Of a DNA stretch of 10,027 nt, positions 1 through 5,289 are shown piece by piece; position 1 is the first letter of the stretch; every line of letters begins with the position of its first letter. This DNA comes from Clostridia bacterium. GTDB taxonomy: Bacteria; Bacillota; Clostridia; Oscillospirales; QAMX01. The notes beneath the pieces are model-generated. The model ran no database searches. It worked only from the letters and a program-made list of their open reading frames with translations, and was not told the origin of the DNA. Position numbers and translations under genes: made by a program. The DNA is taken from positions 1 through 10,027 of the forward strand of contig JAFYNU010000496.1 of assembly GCA_017547975.1 (NCBI GenBank), read 5' to 3'.

Positions 1-7
1 GTGCATC

Positions 8-36
8 TTGCAAATTGCTTCGGTTTTTGATACCAT
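8..36 (+). promoter_or_regulatory. Probable sigma-A promoter of the sugar-catabolism operon
   Basis: A TTGCAA -35 hexamer lies at 8-13 and a TACCAT hexamer (4 of 6 matches to TATAAT) at 31-36, with a 17-bp spacer. Transcription would start near 43, leaving a leader of about 30 bases before the first gene. The weak -10 makes this less certain than the promoters at 2399 and 5091, but it has the same -35 hexamer and spacer length as both. The window starts only 7 bases upstream, so operators further upstream cannot be seen. Confidence 0.4.
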
Positions 37-74
37 AAGAGCATACAGAATCCGGAAAGGAATTGATTTTGATT

Positions 75-902
75 ATGAAAGCATCCCTCTGGCCCACCGG
101 CTGTTCCCTCAGTTTTGATGCGGGACGTATCCCCGACGAAAAGCGGCTTTCGGAAGCCCTTTTGAAAGACTACGTTCAAAACGGCGTTACCTACCTGGAG
201 GTATCCCTGAACGAAGAAACCATCGCCAAAACCTACTTCATGAAAAACCCCGAGCTTTACGGGGAATATTGCATCCGTGCCGGAGCCACCCCCTGGTCCT
301 TCCATCTGCCCTTCTCCCAGGAGCTGGACATTTCCCGTACCGACTACAAGGCCAAGGAAACCGTAGAGCTCCAGAAAAAGTACATCCTCCTGGCCGCCCG
401 GGCGGGCATCAAGGTCATCGTCATCCATCCCTCCTCCGAACCCATTGGGGATGCTTACCGCCACGAACGGATGAAAAATTCCCGCAGCGCTCTCCGGGAA
501 CTGGCGGACTATGCCGAATCCTATGGCACTCACCTGGCTGTGGAAAATCTGCCCCGCACCTGCCTGGGCCGCAGCAGCGACGACATCCTGGAGCTTTTGG
601 AGAAGAACCCCAAGCTTTCGGTTTGCTTTGATACCAACCATCTGTTAGGGGAACCCACCGCCAACGCCGACTTCGTTCGTGCCATTGGCAACCGCATCGT
701 CACCCTGCACGTTTCGGACTACGACTTTGTGGACGAACGCCATCTGCTCCCCATGAAGGGCGAAAACCGCTGGAAGGACATCCTCACCGCCCTGGAAGAG
801 GTGGGCTACCACGGTCCCTTCCTTTACGAAGTCAGCGGCAAGGACGAAACCCTTACCCACGCCTCCTTCCGCGAAAACCACATGGCTCTGGCCGCTCTGT
901 AA
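75..902 (+). CDS. Sugar phosphate isomerase/epimerase family protein (AP-endonuclease-2-like TIM barrel)
   Basis: This 275-residue protein has the signature of the xylose-isomerase-like TIM barrel superfamily: beta strands ending in HPSSEP (about 118-123), LAVENLPR (154-161), CFDTNHLLGE (184-193), VTLHVSDYD (209-217) and YEVSG (251-255). Glu157, Asp186, His212 and Glu252 are the likely divalent-metal ligands of this fold. PMKGENRWKDIL (226-237) is also typical. Family members isomerise or epimerise sugars, or cleave related polyols; the exact substrate cannot be read from the sequence. There is no signal peptide, so it should act in the cytoplasm. Start choice is ambiguous. AAGGA at 57-61 is 13 bases from this ATG but 7 from an in-frame TTG at 69; another TTG at 63 is too close to it. 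The next gene follows after 27 bases and encodes a GH43-type glycosidase, which supports a role in carbohydrate breakdown. Confidence 0.85.
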   Translation: MKASLWPTGCSLSFDAGRIPDEKRLSEALLKDYVQNGVTYLEVSLNEETIAKTYFMKNPELYGEYCIRAGATPWSFHLPFSQELDISRTDYKAKETVELQKKYILLAARAGIKVIVIHPSSEPIGDAYRHERMKNSRSALRELADYAESYGTHLAVENLPRTCLGRSSDDILELLEKNPKLSVCFDTNHLLGEPTANADFVRAIGNRIVTLHVSDYDFVDERHLLPMKGENRWKDILTALEEVGYHGPFLYEVSGKDETLTHASFRENHMALAAL

Positions 903-929
903 AATTTTCCTTTTGAAAGGAGTCAAAAT

Positions 930-1925
930 ATGTTAGTAAACGGAACCAAATGGCTTGATACCGATGGCAATCCCATCCACGCCCACGGGGGCCACATGTT
1001 GCAGTATGATGGCTACTGGTATTGGTACGGCGAGGACCGCCGGGACAACATCTACGTCAGCGTCTACCGCTCCAAGGACCTGACCAACTGGGAATTCCGC
1101 AACCACGTTCTCACTACGGAATCCAAAACCGAACCCATCCGGGTCCGCACCGACCTGAAACTCAAGAACGAGGACGAGGAAACCCCGGTGGCTGCCGGTG
1201 CCGACAATGCCGATTCCACCAAACGCAGACGCTACAAGATCAATCTGGAACGCCCCAAGGTGCTTTATAACAAAAAGCTCAACAAGTTCGTTATGTGGGC
1301 CCATTACGAAAACGGCCGCAACTACCTCTGCGCCGGTTGTGCCATCGCCACCTGCGACACCCCCGACGGGGACTTCGTTTACCATGGCAGCTTCAACCCC
1401 TTCGGCTACATGTCCCGTGACTGCACCCTCTACCAGGATGCGGACGGCACCGCCTACTTCCTCTCCGCCTCCCGTGACAACGCCGATATGCATGTCTACC
1501 GCCTCACCGAGGATTACCTCAACGTAGAAGAACTGGTTGCCAAGCTGTGGCAGGGCGAATACCGGGAAGCTCCCGCCGTCATGCGCCGGGAGGATGGCAA
1601 ATACTTCATCTACTCCTCCTACTGCACCGGTTGGGCTCCCAACCAGGGCAAATACGCCTGGTCGGACGGTATCAACTCCCGTTTCTCCCTGCTGGAAGAC
1701 TTTGGGGACGACACCACCTTCCGCTCCCAACCCGCCTTCATTCTGCCCCTGGATACCGAACAGGGCAAGCAATATATCTACGTGGGCGACCGTTGGAGCG
1801 GAAGCGAATACTTCTCCTCCAGCTACATTTTCCTGCTCATCAAGTTCGATGAAAAGGGTATGCCCTATATTACCTGGAACGATAACTTCGAGCTGGATCC
1901 CGTCAAGGGCTACACCGAGCTCTAA
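930..1925 (+). CDS. Glycoside hydrolase family 43-type protein (five-bladed beta-propeller), cytoplasmic
   Basis: This 331-residue protein begins with LDTDGNPIHAHGGHMLQYDG (about 9-28) followed by WYWYGE (30-35). That pattern is typical of GH43 enzymes, especially the exo-beta-1,3-galactanase-like subfamilies. Further family motifs are LERPKV (106-111), SRDCTLYQDADG (162-173), REAPAV (212-217), where Glu213 is the likely general acid, SQPAFILP and YVGDRW. Asp164 sits where GH43 has a conserved Asp near the active site. Members are exo- or endo-acting on arabinan, xylan or galactan side chains; the substrate here is not determined. With no signal peptide it should work on imported oligosaccharides. 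A charged stretch at about 63-104 (acidic NEDEE, then basic KRRR) lies between the first blade and LERPKV and may be a loop insertion. A strong AAAGGAGT sits 6 bases before the ATG. It is clustered with the isomerase upstream and the DUF523 gene 6 bases downstream. Confidence 0.85.
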   Translation: MLVNGTKWLDTDGNPIHAHGGHMLQYDGYWYWYGEDRRDNIYVSVYRSKDLTNWEFRNHVLTTESKTEPIRVRTDLKLKNEDEETPVAAGADNADSTKRRRYKINLERPKVLYNKKLNKFVMWAHYENGRNYLCAGCAIATCDTPDGDFVYHGSFNPFGYMSRDCTLYQDADGTAYFLSASRDNADMHVYRLTEDYLNVEELVAKLWQGEYREAPAVMRREDGKYFIYSSYCTGWAPNQGKYAWSDGINSRFSLLEDFGDDTTFRSQPAFILPLDTEQGKQYIYVGDRWSGSEYFSSSYIFLLIKFDEKGMPYITWNDNFELDPVKGYTEL

Positions 1926-1931
1926 GGCATC

Positions 1932-2360
1932 ATGAAAATCCTGGTCAGCCGCTGTCTGCTTGGTTACCCATGCCGATATGACGGAGCATCCAAACCCAAT
2001 CCCGCCATTCTGGCCCTTTCGGAAAAACACACCCTGATCCCCGTTTGCCCCGAATGCGATGGGGGACTTCCTACTCCTCGTGTTCCCGCCGAACGGTGCG
2101 GGGAGCGGGTCACAAACCAAAATGGGGTGGACGTTACCCGGGAATACACCCTGGGAGCCAAGATCGCTCTGGAAACCGCCCGCCGGGAAGGGGTGGCGCT
2201 TGCCATTTTGAAAGCCAGGAGTCCCTCCTGCGGCCATGGGGAGATCTACGACGGAAGCTTTTCCCATACCCTCATCCCCGGGGATGGGGTCACCGCCGAA
2301 TTGCTTCTCAAGAGCGGCATCCCGGTCTATACTGAGGAGAATTTCCCGGAAAGTATATAA
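1932..2360 (+). CDS. DUF523 family protein (thiouracil desulfurase TudS-like Fe-S protein)
   Basis: This 142-residue protein is a full-length single-domain DUF523 member. It opens with MKILVSRCLLGYPCRYDG and carries CPE (Cys39-Glu41), the PTPRVPAE segment (48-54) and SPSCGHGEIYDGSF (98-110). Cys8, Cys39 and Cys100 match the three conserved cysteines that hold a [4Fe-4S] cluster in characterised DUF523 desulfurases, which remove sulfur from 2-thiouracil. Cys14, Cys42 and Cys56 are additional cysteines. The family assignment is strong. Desulfurase activity is inferred from family knowledge, and many members are uncharacterised. An AAGG overlaps the stop region of the GH43 gene and the ATG follows 6 bases after that stop, so the two are probably translationally coupled. 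It is the last gene before a strong terminator. Its link to sugar catabolism is not obvious and may be only positional. Confidence 0.85.
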   Translation: MKILVSRCLLGYPCRYDGASKPNPAILALSEKHTLIPVCPECDGGLPTPRVPAERCGERVTNQNGVDVTREYTLGAKIALETARREGVALAILKARSPSCGHGEIYDGSFSHTLIPGDGVTAELLLKSGIPVYTEENFPESI

Positions 2361-2363
2361 GCC

Positions 2364-2397
2364 AAAAACTCCCTTGAGCCATCAGGGGAGTTTTTTT
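2364..2397 (+). terminator. Rho-independent terminator of the first operon
   Basis: AAAAACTCCC at 2364-2373 pairs with GGGAGTTTTT at 2386-2395. The stem continues inward through a T-G wobble and TGA/TCA (2375-2377 with 2382-2384) to a GCCA tetraloop. A run of seven T follows the GGGGAG. It lies 3 bases after the stop of the DUF523 gene, and a new promoter begins immediately after it. Confidence 0.92.
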
Positions 2398-2398
2398 C

Positions 2399-2427
2399 TT
2401 GCAATTTAATTACCCCTGTGTTATACT
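2399..2427 (+). promoter_or_regulatory. Sigma-A promoter of the RRXRR-like gene
   Basis: TTGCAA at 2399-2404 and TATACT at 2422-2427 are separated by exactly 17 bp. The -35 box touches the T-tract of the preceding terminator, so this gene is transcribed separately from the operon upstream. The predicted transcription start is near 2434, about 60 bases before the ATG at 2494. It also coincides with an in-frame GTG at 2434. Confidence 0.8.
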
Positions 2428-2436
2428 AAAGCCGTG

Positions 2437-2514
2437 AACGGGGAGGGCACCCATAACAAAAAACGGCTTCACACAGGATATACGGCAAAGGGGATGACAC
2501 CCATCGAAAAAAAC
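2437..2514 (+). repeat. Imperfect direct repeat, 50-bp offset, spanning the leader and start codon
   Basis: Positions 2437-2454 and 2487-2504 match at 15 of 18 bases (each reads AA, a variable base, GGGGA, then ending CACCCAT). After three mismatches the match continues for seven more bases (A-run plus C) to 2464 and 2514. The second copy contains the ATG at 2494; the first contains a purine-rich GGGGAGGG at 2440-2447 with no start codon at a useful distance. It may be a remnant of a tandem duplication in the leader, or chance in a purine-rich stretch. Confidence 0.45.
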
Positions 2515-3057
2515 ATCATTGTTGTAGACGAAAACGGAAATCAACTGGAAGCGACCTACCCCAAACGGGCAAAAGGTCTTGTCAAATGCGGTCGGGCACG
2601 CTTCATCAACGAAACCACCATCTGTCTTACGTGTCCGCCGCCACCAAAAACGGAGGAACACACCATGTCAGAACATATTACCGAACCCACCCTGCAATCC
2701 GAAACCCTCGAACTCACCGACGAGTACATCCTTTCCCAAATCGAGCGGATCTCCGCCGATCGGGCTTACCTGGAGGAGGCCCTTCTTTCCCTGAATGCCA
2801 TCTACAGCGGTGGCCCCGGGGACGTGGGTACCGCCGCCAAGGCGGAGGGCATCAGCCGGGTGGTAAAAGCCCACCAGGAGACCAACCGGCGCCTTTTGGA
2901 CTTTTACGAATCGCTTTACCGGGATCGGCACCCTCGTCCCGTCACCGAACGGGAAAAGCTCCTTGCCACCCTGGTGGAACAGCTATCCAACCCCGCCGTT
3001 TCGGAATACACCAAGGATTCCAGTATGGATCTGCTGGCCGACGCATTGAAAGGCTAA
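2494..3057 (+). CDS. Small protein with N-terminal RRXRR/PLMP-like domain and helical C-terminal domain; function unknown
   Basis: This 187-residue protein has two parts. Residues 7-47 read as a VVDENG turn followed by YPKRAKGLVKCGRARF and an ICLTCPP end. The spacing and residues (VVD, KRA+, GRA, then an I-x-L strand) resemble the RRXRR/PLMP domain at the N-terminus of IscB-type proteins, but no HNH or RuvC region follows. Cys32, Cys44 and Cys47 could bind metal. Residues about 75-187 look alpha-helical and contain SGGPGDVGTAAKAEGI (105-120). I recall the whole as a recurrent hypothetical protein of gut Clostridia. Start choice is uncertain: AAAGGGG directly abuts this ATG with no spacing, and an in-frame GTG at 2434 lies at the predicted transcription start. 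Met58 (2665) is preceded by GGAGGA with 7-base spacing, so a 130-residue short form may also be made. The gene is monocistronic, with its own promoter and terminator. Confidence 0.75.
   Translation: MTPIEKNIIVVDENGNQLEATYPKRAKGLVKCGRARFINETTICLTCPPPPKTEEHTMSEHITEPTLQSETLELTDEYILSQIERISADRAYLEEALLSLNAIYSGGPGDVGTAAKAEGISRVVKAHQETNRRLLDFYESLYRDRHPRPVTEREKLLATLVEQLSNPAVSEYTKDSSMDLLADALKG
2652..2667 (+). promoter_or_regulatory. Internal Shine-Dalgarno and alternative start codon
   Basis: GGAGGA at 2652-2657 is followed 7 bases later by ATG at 2665, in frame with the surrounding gene. It is a better ribosome binding site than the one at 2494. Translation from here would give a 130-residue protein beginning MSEHITEP, lacking the RRXRR-like domain. 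The site falls in the linker between the two apparent domains. The purine-rich codons of the TEEH linker could produce it by chance. Confidence 0.5.
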
Positions 3058-3063
3058 ATACCA

Positions 3064-3105
3064 AAACCGGTGCAGCCATCTGCTGCACCGGTTTCTAATT
3101 CTTTT
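3064..3105 (+). terminator. Rho-independent terminator after the RRXRR-like gene
   Basis: AAACCGGTGCAG at 3064-3075 pairs perfectly with CTGCACCGGTTT at 3083-3094 around a 7-base loop. It is followed by an interrupted T-rich tail ending in CTTTTT. It begins 6 bases after the stop codon. The downstream gene's ribosome binding site starts only a few bases beyond, and I see no clear promoter between them, so some readthrough may feed the next gene. Confidence 0.85.
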
Positions 3106-3123
3106 TCGATAGGAGGTTTCTTT

Positions 3124-3588
3124 ATGGTTTTGCTTCCCTTTACCTCTGAAGAACAAAATAAACTGCTTACCGCCCTCATTGCCCTTGCCCGGGCTACCGA
3201 GGGAAATGAGCATCTCCTGACCGAATCCTCCGACCGGGCTTTAGCAGAAGGGGTACTTGCCCTGGCAGAAGGAGACCCCCTTTTTGCTATTCAACAGGTG
3301 GAGGCCGAACGGGCCCGGATCGTGCCTGACTGCTTCCGCTGTGCCGCCCCCTGTGAAAAAAACATTCCCTATGACGTGCAAAATCTCCTTACCAACCCGG
3401 ATGGAGTTCTGGGAAAAAAAGCAGAACTTCTTTTGGCTCTTCAAACCCTTGCCAAAACCAAACCGGAAGCCACCCTTGCAGGGAAATACCGCTTTCTTTT
3501 CTGCCAGGCCCTTTTCTCCCTTGGCCGGGATGATTGGGAGGAAGCCTTCTACCAGGCTATCCTTTCGGACGTGAATGCCGCTCTATGA
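3124..3588 (+). CDS. Hypothetical protein with CxxCxxxC cluster
   Basis: I do not recognise this 154-residue protein. The start is well supported: AGGAGG at 3111-3116 lies 7 bases before the ATG. The protein appears soluble and mainly alpha-helical, with Leu/Ala-rich helices at about 8-25, 38-50 and 97-112. Its only distinctive motif is PDCFRCAAPCEKNIPYDV (68-85), with Cys70, Cys73 and Cys77 as a possible zinc or iron-sulfur site; Cys127 is a possible fourth ligand. There is no signal peptide or membrane segment. No separate promoter is evident in the short gap after the upstream terminator, so it may depend on readthrough. It ends at a bidirectional terminator shared with the convergent transporter gene. 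A redox or metal role is only a guess from the cysteine spacing. Confidence 0.75.
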   Translation: MVLLPFTSEEQNKLLTALIALARATEGNEHLLTESSDRALAEGVLALAEGDPLFAIQQVEAERARIVPDCFRCAAPCEKNIPYDVQNLLTNPDGVLGKKAELLLALQTLAKTKPEATLAGKYRFLFCQALFSLGRDDWEEAFYQAILSDVNAAL

Positions 3589-3623
3589 AAAAATCCGATG
3601 TGAAGTTCTCACATCGGATTTTT
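3589..3623. terminator. Bidirectional intrinsic terminator between convergent genes
   Basis: AAAAATCCGATGTGA at 3589-3603 pairs perfectly over 15 bp with TCACATCGGATTTTT at 3609-3623, around a 5-base AGTTC loop. The A-tract on one side and T-tract on the other give a U-tail in either direction. It starts directly after the stop of the Cys-cluster gene and lies 9 bases beyond the stop of the minus-strand transporter, so it can end both transcripts. Confidence 0.95.
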
Positions 3624-3632
3624 AATTTTGTT

Positions 3633-5051
3633 TTATTCGGCCATGGCTTCCTGTTGTTTCACGTCGCGCTTGATGATGGCCTTTTCCTTCCACTTGCCAA
3701 CCTTGTACCAGATACCGGAGATCACGGCACCCATGACCCAGCTTACAAGCAGGGATACGAACAGGGCGATAGGATTGCCGTTGGGGTATTCGTCAGATCT
3801 GGTGAAATAAGCCAACAGGTAAGCCAACGGAGTACGGAACACAACGGTGGTCAAGAAGGAGATCCACATGGCGGGCATGGTATCGCCGGCGCCACGCATG
3901 ATGCCTACAAAGACCTGGTAAAGACCCATGGCAATGTAGCCCGCCGCCAGGATGCGGATTTGGGTGGTACCAAGGCTGATGATGGTGGGGTTGGTGGTAA
4001 AGAGCTGGAGCATATAGGGGCTGAAGAAGAGAAGCAGAAGGACCAGGGTCACCGAAGCAATCATGGTGATCTTCATGCAGGCCCGGCTGCCCTTTTTCAC
4101 GCGGTCAAAATCTCCGGCACCCACGTTCTGTCCCACGTAGGTGGAAATGGCCATACCGAAGGTAAAGTTGGGAAGCATGGCAAAACCGTCGATGCGCATC
4201 ACGGCGGTGGTGGTGGTGACGATGATGTAGCCCATGCTGTTGGTCAGCGACTGGACAAATACCATAGCCAGGGACATAATGGCCTGGCTGACGCCGGCGG
4301 GCAAACCAAGCTTCATAACGCCCAGGGCGTACTTCTTGGTCAGCTTGAAGGAGGATGCGGAAAGCACCAGCTCATGGCGCATTTTGGCAAGCTTCCAAAT
4401 CAGGATAACGGCCGAGATCGCCTGGGAAATGATGGTGGCCCATGCGGCACCCGCAACTCCCATGTCAAGACCGGCTATAAACCAAAGGTCCAGCACGGTA
4501 TTCATACCGGCGGTCAGAAGCAGGATCAAAAGGGGGAACACCGAAATACCAAGCCCCCGCAGGATCCCGGATACGATATTGTAAAGGGCAGAACCCAAAG
4601 CACCGATCATGCTGATAATCAGATAATCGTATGCCATGTCAAAGGTTTCCTCCGGGGTATTGGTCATTTCCAGGAAGGTACCGGAGAAGGCGATACCCAC
4701 CGCCATAATGCCAAGGGTGGCAATGACGATCAGGGTAATGGAGTTGCCGATGGTCTTGGCCAGGTCATTCTTGGCTCTTGCCCCGAAATACTGGGCAACC
4801 ATGATACCCGAACCGGTGGCAATGGCCATGAAGAGCACCAAAAGCAGGTTGATGATGGGCAGGGTGGTGCCGATGGCCGACAGGGCGGCATCGCCCACGT
4901 ACTGGCCTACGATCACCGAGTCCACGGTGCTGTAAAGCTGCTGGGCAAAGTTTCCGATCAGCAGGGGAATGGAAAAGAGCAGAATACCTTTGGTGGGACT
5001 GCCCTTGGTCATGTCCTGGGGCCGGAACAATTCTTTTACTTTTTCAAACAT
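3633..5051 (-). CDS. MATE family efflux transporter
   Basis: This 472-residue protein is full length for the MATE (multidrug and toxic compound extrusion) family, with about 12 hydrophobic segments in two related halves. The N-terminal half carries the typical IPLLIGNFAQQLYSTVDSVIVGQYVG region (about 28-53). The second half repeats the pattern as GLPAGVSQAIMSLAMVFVQ and continues through NFTFGMAISTYVGQNVGAGD and GIMRGAGDTMPAMW. Such proteins sit in the cytoplasmic membrane and export cationic drugs, metabolites or toxins using Na+ or H+ gradients; substrate and ion cannot be told here. The start has AGAGGA 8 bases upstream. It is transcribed alone from a strong promoter just upstream and shares a terminator with the convergent gene. 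There is no adjacent regulator gene to hint at an inducer. Confidence 0.93.
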   Translation of the reverse strand: MFEKVKELFRPQDMTKGSPTKGILLFSIPLLIGNFAQQLYSTVDSVIVGQYVGDAALSAIGTTLPIINLLLVLFMAIATGSGIMVAQYFGARAKNDLAKTIGNSITLIVIATLGIMAVGIAFSGTFLEMTNTPEETFDMAYDYLIISMIGALGSALYNIVSGILRGLGISVFPLLILLLTAGMNTVLDLWFIAGLDMGVAGAAWATIISQAISAVILIWKLAKMRHELVLSASSFKLTKKYALGVMKLGLPAGVSQAIMSLAMVFVQSLTNSMGYIIVTTTTAVMRIDGFAMLPNFTFGMAISTYVGQNVGAGDFDRVKKGSRACMKITMIASVTLVLLLLFFSPYMLQLFTTNPTIISLGTTQIRILAAGYIAMGLYQVFVGIMRGAGDTMPAMWISFLTTVVFRTPLAYLLAYFTRSDEYPNGNPIALFVSLLVSWVMGAVISGIWYKVGKWKEKAIIKRDVKQQEAMAE

Positions 5052-5090
5052 CTTGCGTATCCTCTTTCAGGTCTGTAAACTATCTCTACT

Positions 5091-5119
5091 ATTATAAAGA
5101 AAAAGGTTCTGGTTTGCAA
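5091..5119 (-). promoter_or_regulatory. Sigma-A promoter of the MATE transporter gene
   Basis: Read on the minus strand, TTGCAA (5119-5114) and a perfect TATAAT (5096-5091) are separated by 17 bp. Transcription would begin near 5084, giving a leader of about 30 bases that contains AGAGGA before the ATG at 5051. The -35 hexamer is the same TTGCAA as in the promoters at 8 and 2399. Confidence 0.88.
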
Positions 5120-5205
5120 TAGGTAAAGCGTTTGTTTTTTCACTTCTTTCCCCTGGATTTCTGTCTGTTATCACCGACAAATGCGGTGCCATGCAAAAAA
5201 GAATA

Positions 5206-5234
5206 TTGCCATTCGAGCCATTTCAGTGTATAAT
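5206..5234 (+). promoter_or_regulatory. Sigma-A promoter of the recX-rimO-pgsA-maf-mre operon
   Basis: TTGCCA at 5206-5211 and a perfect TATAAT at 5229-5234 are separated by 17 bp. Transcription would begin near 5241, giving a leader of about 50 bases before recX. It is divergent from the transporter promoter; the two -35 boxes are about 86 bp apart. In the roughly 240-bp intergenic region I see these two promoters, the recX leader hairpin, and no convincing operator or small gene. Confidence 0.85.
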
Positions 5235-5254
5235 GTAGTGTGGTTTATTCCAGG

Positions 5255-5273
5255 CGGTTCCCTTATGGGACCG
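5255..5273 (+). promoter_or_regulatory. Leader hairpin just upstream of the recX ribosome binding site
   Basis: CGG (5255-5257) and TCCC (5259-5262) pair with GGGA (5267-5270) and CCG (5271-5273), leaving T5258 bulged and a TTAT loop. The stem ends one base before the GGAAAGGAAG ribosome binding site. It lacks a T-tail, so it is not a terminator. It could stabilise the leader or affect ribosome access. Any regulatory role is inference. Confidence 0.4.
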
Positions 5274-5289
5274 GGAAAGGAAGTCGGAT

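Noticed and set aside
933..2267. Long open reading frame of 444 codons on the minus strand opposite the GH43 gene and part of the DUF523 gene
   Set aside because: Its protein is low-complexity (Gly, Val, Phe, Ala rich) and it spans two well-supported plus-strand genes; it is a by-product of codon use in those genes.
2434..2493. GTG at 2434 as the start of the RRXRR-like gene
   Set aside because: It sits at the predicted transcription start with no ribosome binding site, and the 20 extra residues do not resemble the domain. Kept only as a possible leaderless start in the findings.
3070..3123. GTG at 3070 as an upstream start for the Cys-cluster protein
   Set aside because: It lies inside the terminator stem, and the ATG at 3124 has an excellent AGGAGG 7 bases upstream.
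3534..5078. 514-codon plus-strand open frame opposite the MATE gene
   Set aside because: The product is Gly/His/Asp/Gln-rich with no domain, while the minus strand encodes a complete 12-helix transporter with promoter and ribosome binding site.
5121..5136. Possible catabolite-responsive (cre) operator around AAAGCGTTT upstream of the MATE promoter
   Set aside because: The core fits but the outer positions mismatch the cre consensus at four places, and a transporter of this type is not an obvious carbon-control target.
5172..5188. Small CACCG/CGGTG hairpin in the divergent intergenic region
   Set aside because: Only 5 bp of stem with a 7-base loop and no T-tail; too weak to call a terminator or riboswitch.
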